Positions 1 to 10,200 of a DNA stretch of 64,000 bases are shown one piece after another. This stretch comes from Bacteroidota bacterium. GTDB taxonomy: Bacteria; Bacteroidota; Bacteroidia; UKL13-3. The stretch spans positions 53,410 through 117,409 of the forward strand of contig JAIYCU010000030.1 in NCBI GenBank assembly GCA_027487835.1, written 5' to 3'. The notes under the pieces were generated by a model. The model saw only the letters and a list, made by a program, of their open reading frames with translations. It searched no databases and was not told where the DNA came from. The translations under genes and the position numbers were made by a program. Positions within the stretch are counted from its first letter, which is position 1; every line of letters begins with the position of its first letter.

Positions 1-834
1 TTATACAGAGCCTTTGGGTGGGAAGAACAAATGCCAAAATTTGCACATTTGCCATTAATATTAAAACCAGAAGGCAATGGCAAGCTAAGCAAGCGAGATG
101 GCGACAGATTAGGGTTTCCGGTATTTCCATTGAATTGGGTTGACCCAAATACAGGTGAAATGAGCTCTGGCTATCGGGAGGCGGGTTATTTGCCTGAGGC
201 GGTAGTAAACTTATTGGCCATGTTGGGATGGAACCCAGGAAGTAACCAAGAAATATTTACCATGGAAGAGTTAATTGCTTCTTTCTCATTGGAAAGAGTA
301 AGTAAATCGGGCGCCAAGTTTGACCAAAACAAGGCCAAATGGTATAATCAACAATATGTAAGGAAATTAGAAGACAGTGCCTTGTTGCCATTTCTTCAAA
401 CAGTTTTAGCAGAAAATGGCTTGAACACAAACTTTGATGAAAACTATTGTTTAAAAGTTTGTGGTTTGGTAAAAGAGAAAATGAGTTTCACCAAAGAAAT
501 TTGGGGCATTAGCAGTTATTTCTTTGTAGACCCTGCTAGCTATGATTTAGCAGTTATCCAAAAAAGATGGAATGAAAAAATTCCGGCCTTATTAAAAGAC
601 ATTGAACTAGGATTAGACACGCTGAGTAGCCACGAAGCCAGCGCCATAGAAGAAGTATATAACGAGAACTTAAACAAGCACGGCATCGCTGGAAAAGACT
701 TTCTTCAATTATTTAGGGTATGTTTGACGGGAGTAGCAGGTGGACCACCCTTATTTGAAATTGCCGCTTTAATTGGTAAAGAGGCAGTAAGCAGAAGAAT
801 TGCCCATGCAATACAAGAATTTAACAACATATAA
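1..834 (+). CDS. gltX: Glutamyl-tRNA synthetase, C-terminal part (5' end outside window)
   Basis: The reading frame is open from base 1, so the gene starts upstream of the window; 277 residues are visible. Glutamyl-tRNA synthetase charges tRNA-Glu with glutamate in the cytoplasm. The second class I signature, KMSKS, appears as KLSKR at bases 82-96, followed by Asp-Gly as is usual in GluRS. The rest is the helical anticodon-binding half: a segment on growing the chain at a 'LLGWNPG' type motif (residues about 73-80 of the visible part) and a C-terminal 'FRVCLTGVAGGPPLFEI' stretch that matches the conserved GluRS ending. The N-terminal Rossmann domain with HIGH lies outside. The internal ATG at base 31 is not the start. 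The following lipoprotein gene begins 4 bases after the stop, which suggests co-transcription. Confidence 0.95.
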   Translation, partial: LYRAFGWEEQMPKFAHLPLILKPEGNGKLSKRDGDRLGFPVFPLNWVDPNTGEMSSGYREAGYLPEAVVNLLAMLGWNPGSNQEIFTMEELIASFSLERVSKSGAKFDQNKAKWYNQQYVRKLEDSALLPFLQTVLAENGLNTNFDENYCLKVCGLVKEKMSFTKEIWGISSYFFVDPASYDLAVIQKRWNEKIPALLKDIELGLDTLSSHEASAIEEVYNENLNKHGIAGKDFLQLFRVCLTGVAGGPPLFEIAALIGKEAVSRRIAHAIQEFNNI

Positions 835-838
835 AACT

Positions 839-1486
839 ATGAAATTAATAAGAGTAAGTATCCTAATGGCGGTTGTAGCCTTGATTACAAGTTGTCAAAT
901 GGCAAAGTTTGATCGCGTTCCTGGCGAAGAATTAGTGAATATACCTGTTGAATTGCATGGCAAGTTTGCCCTAGCATTGGGCGAAAATAAGGCCATCTTA
1001 GGTGGCGATAGTATTTATTTGATAATTGAGAATTCAAGTTTTCAGGTAATCACTCAAGGTGCAACCATTAACAAAATACACAATCAAGATTTTAAAACAG
1101 CTAAATTCAAAGGCAAAACCCTTTTTGCCTTAAACGATGCTACCATTCCAAGTTTATGGAACATGGTGATTGTAGAAAACTTCAAGGGAAATTTAAGGGT
1201 TTATCCATTATTAGATAGACGCACAAATCCAGAAGAGGCAGGTAAATTAGGAAATTATATTCCACAACAAATGCTAAACATTAATGCCGACCCAATTGCA
1301 CCACCGCAACAACCTATTGCAGAGAGCGGCGGTGCACCGATTAATAGTCCAAACCAAGGATTGCCAAACCGTGCCTTTTATTTTACTATGATGGAAGAGC
1401 AATTTGAGCAGTATTTAACCAATGAAGTAATTGGCAAGGAGTTTTATCAATTTAACAAGGTAGAAGTTAAAGCTAAGAAAAAATAA
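839..1486 (+). CDS. Small lipoprotein of unknown function
   Basis: A 215-residue predicted lipoprotein. I place the start at the ATG at 839 rather than the in-frame ATG at 800, because this gives a clean signal peptide ([19 protein letters not shown]) with the lipobox Cys at residue 19 and avoids a 35-base overlap with gltX. After the signal come a mostly beta-rich region and a Pro/Gln-rich linker (about residues 155-180), then a short C-terminal segment rich in Phe and Lys. No catalytic motif is recognisable. It sits 4 bases after gltX and 2 bases before the B12-binding gene, so it probably shares their transcript. Anchoring in the inner or outer membrane, facing the periplasm, is inferred from the lipobox only. 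Confidence 0.75.
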   Translation: MKLIRVSILMAVVALITSCQMAKFDRVPGEELVNIPVELHGKFALALGENKAILGGDSIYLIIENSSFQVITQGATINKIHNQDFKTAKFKGKTLFALNDATIPSLWNMVIVENFKGNLRVYPLLDRRTNPEEAGKLGNYIPQQMLNINADPIAPPQQPIAESGGAPINSPNQGLPNRAFYFTMMEEQFEQYLTNEVIGKEFYQFNKVEVKAKKK

Positions 1487-1488
1487 GC

Positions 1489-1896
1489 ATGAACAGACCC
1501 ATTAGAGTATTGGTAGCAAAAATTGGCTTGGATGGTCATGATAGAGGCGCGAAAGTAATTGCAACTGCCTTGCGTGATGCTGGCATGGAAGTTATATATA
1601 CTGGCTTAAGACAAACCCCAGAAATGGTGGTTCAGGCTGCCTTGCAAGAAGATGTGGATGTGATTGGCGTAAGTATATTATCTGGCGCGCACTTGAGCGT
1701 ATTTAAGCGTTTAACAGAGCTATTGGTTCAAAACAACATGAAAGACGTTTTGGTTACAGGCGGCGGCATTATACCGGAAGAAGACATTGATGAATTAAAT
1801 AAAATTGGTGTGGGTAAATTGTTTACTCCGGGCACAAATACCAGCGAAATCGCTGATTATATTAAAGATTGGGTAACAAAAAACCGAAACTTTTAG
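1489..1896 (+). CDS. Stand-alone cobalamin (B12)-binding domain, methylmalonyl-CoA mutase C-terminal type
   Basis: A 135-residue protein that is essentially one B12-binding Rossmann-like domain. The DxHxxG signature, whose His replaces dimethylbenzimidazole as lower axial ligand of cobalamin, is present as D15-G-H17-D-R-G20. Conserved GxSxLxG (about residues 62-68, 'GVSILSG') and the 'GGGIIPEED' loop (about 85-93) also fit. In acyl-CoA mutases this domain is either fused to the TIM barrel or supplied as a small subunit, as in isobutyryl-CoA mutase. No large-subunit gene is in the window, so the partner must be elsewhere. The neighbouring enoyl-CoA hydratase and aldehyde dehydrogenase fit acyl-CoA metabolism, though a promoter of their own precedes the hydratase. 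Confidence 0.88.
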   Translation: MNRPIRVLVAKIGLDGHDRGAKVIATALRDAGMEVIYTGLRQTPEMVVQAALQEDVDVIGVSILSGAHLSVFKRLTELLVQNNMKDVLVTGGGIIPEEDIDELNKIGVGKLFTPGTNTSEIADYIKDWVTKNRNF

Positions 1897-1937
1897 GCAT
1901 TTTTTTGCTTTAATAAATATTTAACCTAACAAGCGTT

Positions 1938-1967
1938 TTTGTTTTTTTGAATTAAGCACTAACCTTG
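1938..1967 (+). promoter_or_regulatory. Predicted Bacteroidota-type promoter of the enoyl-CoA hydratase gene
   Basis: A TTTG box (1938-1941) lies 18 bases before TAACCTTG (1960-1967), close to the known sigma-ABfr consensus TTTG-N19-21-TAnnTTTG, with one mismatch in the -7 box. It lies about 20 bases before the start codon at 1988, in a T-rich gap between genes. Prediction by eye only. Confidence 0.45.
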
Positions 1968-1987
1968 CACGGCAAAATAAAAGAATA

Positions 1988-2779
1988 ATGACAGCAGCAG
2001 CTATGTACCAAACAATAATTACAGAGTCGAAAGACCAGATTTTTTACATTACCATTAACAGGGAAGATAAATTGAATGCCTTAAACATTCAAACCCTTTC
2101 AGACATTAAGAATGCGGTTTTAAGCATTTACAACGACTCATCCATTAGAGGCGTTATTTTAACTGGCAAAGGAACCAAAGCATTTGCTGCAGGCGCAGAT
2201 ATTGCTGAGTTTGCAAACTTCACCGTAGAAGAAGGCACAAAAATGAGCGAGGAAGGTCATGGTGTATTAAGAGCCATCGACCATTGCCCAAAGCCAGTAA
2301 TTGCTGCCATTAACGGATTTGCGCTTGGAGGTGGAAACGAATTAGCTATGTCTTGTCATATTAGAATTTGCGCTGAAAGAGCAAGATTTGGACAACCAGA
2401 AGTAAACCTTGGTATTACACCAGGCTACGCTGGAACCCAAAGATTAGCGCAATTGATAGGAAAAGGTAGGGCCTTAGAATTTTTAATGACAGGAGACATG
2501 ATGGATGCCCAAACTGCTTTAAACTATGGATTGGTAAACTATGTGGTTCCGCAAGACCAATTGATTGCTAAAGCAGAAGAGCTTTTAAACAAAATTAAAT
2601 CTAAAGCGCCAATGGCCATTGCTTCGGTAATTCGTTGCGTTAACGCTTATTATGAAAAGCGTGCAGATGGAAACGATGTTGAAATTAACGAGTTTGGAAA
2701 TTTCTTTGGCAGTGAAGACTTTATAGAAGGCACTCGGGCTTTTTTAGAAAAGCGTCCTGCTAATTTTAAAGGCAACTAA
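1988..2779 (+). CDS. Enoyl-CoA hydratase/isomerase family protein (crotonase fold)
   Basis: A 263-residue crotonase-superfamily protein, the usual length. It probably hydrates 2-enoyl-CoA to 3-hydroxyacyl-CoA in beta-oxidation or a related pathway. The oxyanion-hole segments are visible as 'AFAAGADIAEF' (about residues 64-74) and 'GFALGGGNELAM' (about 112-123). Both catalytic Glu positions of the hydratases are plausible: the Glu in GGGNE (about residue 120) and the Glu in 'FGQPEVNLGITPG' (about 140). This favours a true hydratase over an isomerase. An in-frame ATG at 2003 (MYQTI) is an alternative start; 1988 is kept because it is the first after the predicted promoter. The aldehyde dehydrogenase gene follows after 4 bases. 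Confidence 0.9.
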   Translation: MTAAAMYQTIITESKDQIFYITINREDKLNALNIQTLSDIKNAVLSIYNDSSIRGVILTGKGTKAFAAGADIAEFANFTVEEGTKMSEEGHGVLRAIDHCPKPVIAAINGFALGGGNELAMSCHIRICAERARFGQPEVNLGITPGYAGTQRLAQLIGKGRALEFLMTGDMMDAQTALNYGLVNYVVPQDQLIAKAEELLNKIKSKAPMAIASVIRCVNAYYEKRADGNDVEINEFGNFFGSEDFIEGTRAFLEKRPANFKGN

Positions 2780-2783
2780 TTAA

Positions 2784-4154
2784 ATGTTATTCGAATCGCA
2801 CAATCCCTATACAGAAGTTGTTTTAGAGACTTACCCGTTTGAGGATTTTGCTAGCCTAACACATAAACTTGAAAATGCCCAAAAGGCATTTAATACATGG
2901 AAAAAGAGCAGCTTTGAAGAACGAGCTGCTCTTTTTCTGCGTTTAAAGGATTTGTTAGAAAGCAAGGCAGATGAACTGGGCGCCGTGGCCGCCCTAGAAA
3001 TGGGAAAGCTAGCATCACATGCCAGCGCTGAGGTATTAAAATCTGCTAGTTTATGCAGTTATTATGCAAATTCTGCTAAAGATAGCCTTGCAGTAGCCAT
3101 TGAACATGCCGATGCCCAAACAGAAATTCAACTTTCGCATGAACCCTTGGGTATAATTTTGGGCATTTTCCCATGGAACTTTCCTTATTGGCAAATACTA
3201 AGAAGTGCATTACCAACCCTTATGAGTGGCAATGTAATGCTTGTTAAACCAGCACCCAATGTGCCAAAATGCAGCCTTGCCTTGCAGCAAATTTTAGGGG
3301 AGGCAGGATTTCCATTAGGAGTAGTTCAAACTGTTTTTGCCAGCAATTCACAAGTAGAATTATTGTTGAAACATCCATTGGTTAAAGCCGTTTCGTTAAC
3401 AGGAAGTGAGCGCGCAGGCAGTGCGGTAGCAGCCCTAGCAGCAGCACAAATTAAACCCGCGGTTTTAGAGCTTGGCGGTTCTGACCCACTCATAATTTTG
3501 GAAGATGCTCCTTTATCCGACATCATAGATCAAGTGGTATTTTCAAGGTTTCAAAATAATGGTCAAAGTTGTGTAGCAGCAAAGCGCTATTTGGTTCAAA
3601 CCGAAATAAAAGAAAAATTTGAAGCCTTACTGATTGAGAAAGTAAGTGCCCTAAAATTGGGTAACCCATTGGAAAAGGGAGTCGATATTGGCCCATTGGC
3701 AAGAAAAGACCTAAGGGACTTATTAGCCAATCAAGTTAAAAAGACAATTGAAGCTGGCGCAACATTATTATATCAGCAAAAGCAAATACCTGAAAAAGGA
3801 TGGTTTTACCCCCCTACCGTGCTTACGCAAGTTCCCAAAGAAAGTTTGGCTTACCAAGAAGAGTTATTTGGACCCGTAGTGAGTGTTTTTTATTTTGAAA
3901 CAGATGCCGAGGCCATTGCATTAGCAAACGATACAAGGTTTGGCTTAGGTGCTAGTATTTACAGTAAAAATATAACCCGGGCGCAAGCCATGGCAGCCGA
4001 AATAGAAAGCGGCATGGTTTATATAAACACCATTGTAAAGAGCGACGTGCGCTTTCCATTTGGCGGTATAAAAGCCAGCGGATATGGCAGAGAATTGGGT
4101 CCGCAAGGATTGAAGGCCTTTACCCAAGTTAAAACTACTTGGATAAAAAAATAA
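2784..4154 (+). CDS. NAD(P)-dependent aldehyde dehydrogenase, succinate-semialdehyde dehydrogenase-like
   Basis: A 456-residue cytoplasmic aldehyde dehydrogenase that would oxidise an aldehyde, plausibly succinate semialdehyde, to the acid with NAD(P)+. The general base is Glu229 in 'AVLELGGSDP' and the catalytic thiol is Cys263 in 'NNGQSCVAAKR'; their 34-residue spacing is the family norm. The oxyanion Asn is in 'FPWNFPYWQ' (about residue 132), and 'LTGSERAG' (about 206-213) is the NAD-binding turn. The short N-terminus and 'HEPLGIILGIFPWNFP' segment resemble the Sad/YneI-type succinate-semialdehyde dehydrogenases rather than long GabD. The substrate remains an inference. It follows the enoyl-CoA hydratase by 4 bases and ends just before a strong terminator. 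Confidence 0.88.
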   Translation: MLFESHNPYTEVVLETYPFEDFASLTHKLENAQKAFNTWKKSSFEERAALFLRLKDLLESKADELGAVAALEMGKLASHASAEVLKSASLCSYYANSAKDSLAVAIEHADAQTEIQLSHEPLGIILGIFPWNFPYWQILRSALPTLMSGNVMLVKPAPNVPKCSLALQQILGEAGFPLGVVQTVFASNSQVELLLKHPLVKAVSLTGSERAGSAVAALAAAQIKPAVLELGGSDPLIILEDAPLSDIIDQVVFSRFQNNGQSCVAAKRYLVQTEIKEKFEALLIEKVSALKLGNPLEKGVDIGPLARKDLRDLLANQVKKTIEAGATLLYQQKQIPEKGWFYPPTVLTQVPKESLAYQEELFGPVVSVFYFETDAEAIALANDTRFGLGASIYSKNITRAQAMAAEIESGMVYINTIVKSDVRFPFGGIKASGYGRELGPQGLKAFTQVKTTWIKK

Positions 4155-4167
4155 GAATTAAACGCAT

Positions 4168-4205
4168 AAAAAAAGGGGCTGCTCAATTGAGCAGCCCCTT
4201 TTTTT
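4168..4205. terminator. Bidirectional Rho-independent terminator
   Basis: A perfect inverted repeat, AGGGGCTGCTC-AATT-GAGCAGCCCCT, is flanked by an A-tract on the left and a T-tract on the right. It can therefore end transcription from both sides. It separates the aldehyde dehydrogenase gene (plus) from the giant T9SS gene (minus), which converge here. Confidence 0.93.
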
Positions 4206-4221
4206 ATGATTAAGTATTAAC

Positions 4222-7200
4222 TTACTTAACGCTAACCACTTTTTGGATCGACTTATACTCTCCTTGTTGCACTTGCAAGAAATACACCCCAGAGATAACA
4301 TTTGAAGTTTCTGTAAATTCAATAAAGTTTGCACCCGAAATTAGAGGGGCAACTTTACTAGCTATTACTTTACCTGTAATGTCAATTAGGGTGCAAATTG
4401 CATCGCCTGATTCTGGTGTATTTACTTCAATAGAGAACTGCTCCGTAAAAGGATTAGGAAATACTTTGCTGGTGAACGATTCTACCGAAAGCATATCAAC
4501 CGACACAATTGAAGAATAGTTAAAGCTACCATCCATATCTACTTGTTTTAAGCGGTAATATAAAGTGGTTTCCAATTGTAAGGCATTCTTATCTGTAATT
4601 CCATAACGCACTTGACGGGCAGAATTACCTGCACCCTTTACAAAACCGATGTATTCAAAATCTACCCCATTGATAGAACGCTCCACTTCAAAGCCTTTAT
4701 TATTGAACTCGGAAGCAGTAAGCCAAGTTAGCAATACATCATTTTCTGCTGCGCGTGCTGCGAAATAAGTTAACTGAACAGGCAATGGAGCCGTAATATC
4801 TGTACCAGTAAAAACACCCATTCCTAAATTTTGTGCTGCATTTGAGATGGTTTTTGTGCTTACATTTAATACAGAATTAGAATCCATCCTCCAAGTATTG
4901 GCAATTCTTGAAGCCAATTTAAGGTTGCTTTCTGACAATACACTTCCCAAAAGCGCTAGGTCATAATTAAGGTTTACACGATACGTATAGCCTGCACCAC
5001 CTGTTGCATTTAAATCTAAATAGGCATTTAAGAATCGGGTTGAACCAAATGTAGCTGGTGGGTTTGCACCAGAATAATAGGCTCCTGTAACAGCAGTAGG
5101 CAATGTACCAGCACTTCCCCAATTTATTACTGCTATAGGTCTTGAAGCAAAGCTTAGGGTGCTTGTACCGTTGGCAGTTGGTAAACCAGAAACAGTTAAA
5201 GCCGGCGGTATGGTGGTAGTTGTGAATTCGTGCGAACCGATATCAATACCATAACCTAAAGTTGTGCCCCTTGTATTGCCTGCGAAATCTGTATTTAAAT
5301 TTGCAATGCTAGCGCCCGCAACACCCTTACCATTGAGGTACCAGCTAAGCGGTGAACTTGCAGACACATTAAGATTTCCAGCTGCGATACTGCTAAACAA
5401 AGTTGCTGGGTTAACAATACCACTTACTTCGCTCCACGAGTTTCTATCATTTAAGGTAGAAGTTCTCCAATCAGCGATGTTTCTATCTGTATTACCCCAT
5501 AAACCAACAGTATTTGCATTTGAACTAGATAAGAAGTTATAATTAACATCTAACCAACCCGAGCCAGAAACAGTTCCTAAAACCTCATTTGCAATCGCAT
5601 AACTCTTAGCATTAGCGCCACCACGTGCATTAATAAAGGCATTGTTTATAGCCTTAACACCAGATGTTGATTCGCCTGTTGTATTTGACCCTCTATGGAA
5701 GGCATAAGTAGGAATATTGCCTGTTGCCGTACCTGCAATTACTACAGTATTATTATAGTAATTAGCATCATAAGCAGCATTGATTTGCCATAAACCATTG
5801 AACTGGATATTGTTGTTTTGAGCATTACCAAGCGTAATTTGATTATTTGTTAATTCGACATTATTAGTTACTGAAGTAATAATAATACCATTGGCAGTTG
5901 CCATTGGGTTTACTGCATTAGAAGTACTTAGGTTACGGATATCATAAATTCTGTTTCCTCTTACTACTCCATTATTAACACTTTGCAATTGAATGCCGGC
6001 AGCATTTGTAGTAAGGTTACCAGTATTTGCTGCTTCAATCGCATAAATTAGGTTATTATTTACTTGGGCACCTGGATTGGTACTTGCGGCAATAGTAATA
6101 CCAAAAACACCCATTGTGGTTGGTGTTAGGGTTGTATTAGAAGAGGCAGAACTTAAATTGAAAATTGTATTATTTGAAACATTGGCTGCTGTGGTACCAG
6201 TTACCAAAATACCACCTAAACTTATACCTGTTTGCTGACCAATACAAGCAATATTAGCAATGGTATTATTAGTAATTTGCGTAGAAGGGTCTAAGTTGGC
6301 TGTGGTTTGAACCCAAATTCCTCTCACATTTGAATTGGAATTATGCACAATACTATTTGGAATGGTAACACTACCAATGATATTATTATTGATATTGGCA
6401 ATACCACCTGATATAAATAAGCCAATAAATTGAGTGCTACCTCCGGCACTGTTTACGGTAATTCCAGCCATGCGATTTCCGCTAATAAGCATTGGAGAGG
6501 CAACGGTTGCATTAACGGTAATACCATTATGATTGGTAGGAGGATTTAACTCAATACCTCCCGCTACTAATGAATCTCCAATCATATTATTGGTAATATT
6601 AACCCTACCCGATGTTACAATGATTCCATTCCATTGATTACCTACCGCGGTTTGGGTGAACTTCATATTTTTAATGGTATTACCATGAATAGAAGAAAGT
6701 TGAGCAGTACCTATGGCAATTTGAATTTGGTTCCAAGCCGCCTGCACATTACTTGTCCATGCATTGCCTGCAGCATTTGCTGCGTTACCACCAATTATAT
6801 TATTACTAATCATGTGTCCACTCGAAAGCAAACCACCATTGAATCTAATTGATAGTGGATTAGCTGTAACCAAAGGCAAGTTATAGAAGAAACTATTTCC
6901 ATCCACAACCCATCCATTTCCCGAACCTGCATCTACATTTAGGTAGGCTACTGATGCGTTAGAAAGTAGGTTATTGGTAATAACGTTTTCTGCATTTAAG
7001 GTTAAACCAGTATGCACGCTATTGATTAAAGTTGCAGGAACACCCGATGGGAAACTAAACGAAGCATCATTTTTAATGATACAATTATTGATGGTATCTT
7101 GGTTATTGCCTTGGGTAGAAATACTACCCGCAAAAGAAACCAAACCACTATTTACAACATTAAATGCAGTATTATTTGAGCCTTCGATGATAAGATTAGA

Positions 7201-10200
7201 CAATCTATTTTGTTGAGAGCCATTTACAAATAATACTACAGGTCCATTGTTTGAATTGCGAATGGTTAAATTTCTTAATGTACCGTTTGAACTTAAATCT
7301 GGAATACCAGTAATTTTCACTCTGTCAGCACCATTCAGCCTTATTAACCCTGGATTGCTACTACCAGAGATTACTCTGCTTACAGCAGTTGCACTCGAAT
7401 CTGGGCGAATCGTAATACTGAAATTTCCAGTACCTAAACCACCCGTTCCGATTTGATTGAGGGCAAAGGTACCAGGTTCTATAATATTAGAAGTGATAAC
7501 CGCTGTTACATCACCCCCAATGGTATTCGTATTTAAGAATTCAAACAAACCACCTGCACCTGTAAGATTTGGATAAGTTTGACCTGCGCCCACATAGAAT
7601 TTAGAATTGGCAGGAATCACAGGTAAAATCATATAGAAATCAAGTACCTGAGGTTCGTTCAATAAAGTATTTACGTTGGTAGCGATAGCAAATGGGCGTT
7701 GAGAGTTGAGGTTAGCACCTAAACTATCTTCAGCCATTACAAAATAGAAAATGGTATCTCCTGCTGTCACGCCTCCAACAGATGCATACTGTATTTCATA
7801 ATTTAGGAATGAATTAGTTGGCAAACCTGTTTGTGCAACCGGACCCACCACTGAATAAGTTCCATTGATACCTTTTTTATAATACAACTTTGCCGCATTT
7901 AATGAGCCGCTGTATGGTATACCAATATTATCACGAATGTTAACACCAGAAAGGACATATGGACCTGTAATATTTCCTTGATTACTAATTGGGGCATAAG
8001 AAATTGCAGGTGGGAAAACATCTGCAGAAAGCGTAAAGTTACCTGCATCTGCGCCAATATCTACTGCGGTAGAACAGCTTCTGCACTCACCGTCAAAATC
8101 TTCGCTTATTAAAGCAGCAATGCTAGCATCACCAGAGGCTTCAATAGGATTAGCCGCTGAGACATGAAGGTTAACATCAAGAAGGGAACCCGTTGCATTA
8201 ATAAAAAAAGGAGAGGTACTTCCACTTTGTAAATCATACCCAGAAGCACGCTTCCAGCCTGCTAATCCACCTAAAGTTGGATAATCAACAATGTTTGTAC
8301 CTGCCACAAAACCGCCATTGCCTGGGGAAAATAATATATTATGATTAGAGACCAAACTTGCTGCATTAACAGGGAGTGAAGGTACTCTTAAGGCAAAGTT
8401 TTTACCAGAAGCCAAAGTTCCATTACTTACTGCATTCACAAGGATATTATTTCTAACATCATATACTTGTGTACCTGTTGGAGTTCCTAATAAACGAATG
8501 GCTGAAGTGATAGCGAAACCACTTGTTGGCTCACCACCAATATAAATGCTATTGTGGAAATATTCGAAATTACCAGCAATATCGGTTAAGATACCATTTA
8601 CTTCTAAAGGACTATTATAGGGTGTTCCGGCAGAATCTATCCCTAAACGAATCATATTATTGGCATAACGGGTAAATGAACCACTGTTCTGCTGAATTCC
8701 AATCAACCTGCCACCTCCTGTTGAAGCTAATTTAAAACTATGAATAAAGTTTCTAGCTACATTATTTGTTACTAGAGTTGTTGTTCCTTGGTATAAAATA
8801 CCAACTAAACTATTAGATGTGAAGCTAATCCCTTCTAAAGAGTGAATTGTATTTTGAGAAATATTAATAGCGCTACCAGAACCAACATGAGATATACCAA
8901 TGATGGCTGAGCTGGTAGAAGTGTTAATGCTAGAACTATTTGTTCTAAGGGTATGTACCAAATTGCGAACTATATTATGACCACTGCCACTTGATTGCAA
9001 TATTCCAATTACCTGAGCAGCTGCCGGTACTGGGTTGTTATAGGTAAGGTTCCTAACAATATTATCACTAATCATTTGATTAGGTGTAAACGAAGAAGAA
9101 TAGATTCCAACCAAAGTAGCAACAGTACTAGTACCTGTATTTAAGGATCTACTCAATAAATTTTCAACCGTATTAAATCTTATTATTGGCAAACCACTCG
9201 TGTTTAAGATACCAATAACCATGCTTGAACTTAGAGGTGTTCTTGATAAATTTTGCAACCCATTAATTTGATTATTCTCTATCAAAATATTATTGGTTGA
9301 AGAACTCACATTAATACCCACCATAGCAGCACCAGTTGTACTAGACGTATTTGCAGTTGAATCTTCTAAATTTAAAATTAAATTACTTTTAATTTCCAGG
9401 GTGGCGGTTTGGTTCCAAGCCCTAATTCCATTTACAATTACACTTGTACCATTTGGATGATTATTGGTAATATTTGCAATGATATTATTATTGATGAAAG
9501 AATTTGAACCCGTTTGGCAGCTAATAGGCAAAGTAGTGCTATTACCGCTATGAATAATATTATCTACCAATAAAGTATCACCTATATAGTTATTTTCTAT
9601 TCTTGCTACTCCACCACCAAAGTTTACTTGGATTCCTGTAAAAAAGCCAGCAAAAATTTGATTATGCAAAATATTGGCAATTCTGTTTCCAGAAATCATA
9701 GTTCCTGTGCTTAGTCCTGCTGCTGCATTGATAGCCGTATAAGTAAATCCAACTCCTGCGTTTGTTATAACCCAGTTACCTGTCAAGTTCATTTGATTTC
9801 CACCAATGATATTTCCAACAATACTATCATTGTTTGAAACATTACCTGGCGTGAAATTTATAACCGTTGGAGAAGCAGTGTGACTAAATCCATCGTTTTG
9901 GTAGAATTGATTATTTCTAATGATTTGGCCATTACCTGTTCCAGTTCCTATAGAAATAGCATTGGAATTGAAATTATAGAAAAAACTATTCTCAATAATT
10001 AAATTCTCATTCTCTCTATTTACCCCTGTGGTACCCGAGGCGGCAAACAAAATGCCCGGTGTACCTGGAATAGCTGTATTGGTAATCTCTCTTCTAAAAT
10101 GACAGGCTGAAAATCTGATATTGTCATTTCCTGTGGCAATGGAGGTTGGACTAATACGCACAACTCCGCCATTTACAGGTGCAGTGCCTGTATTTCTTGA

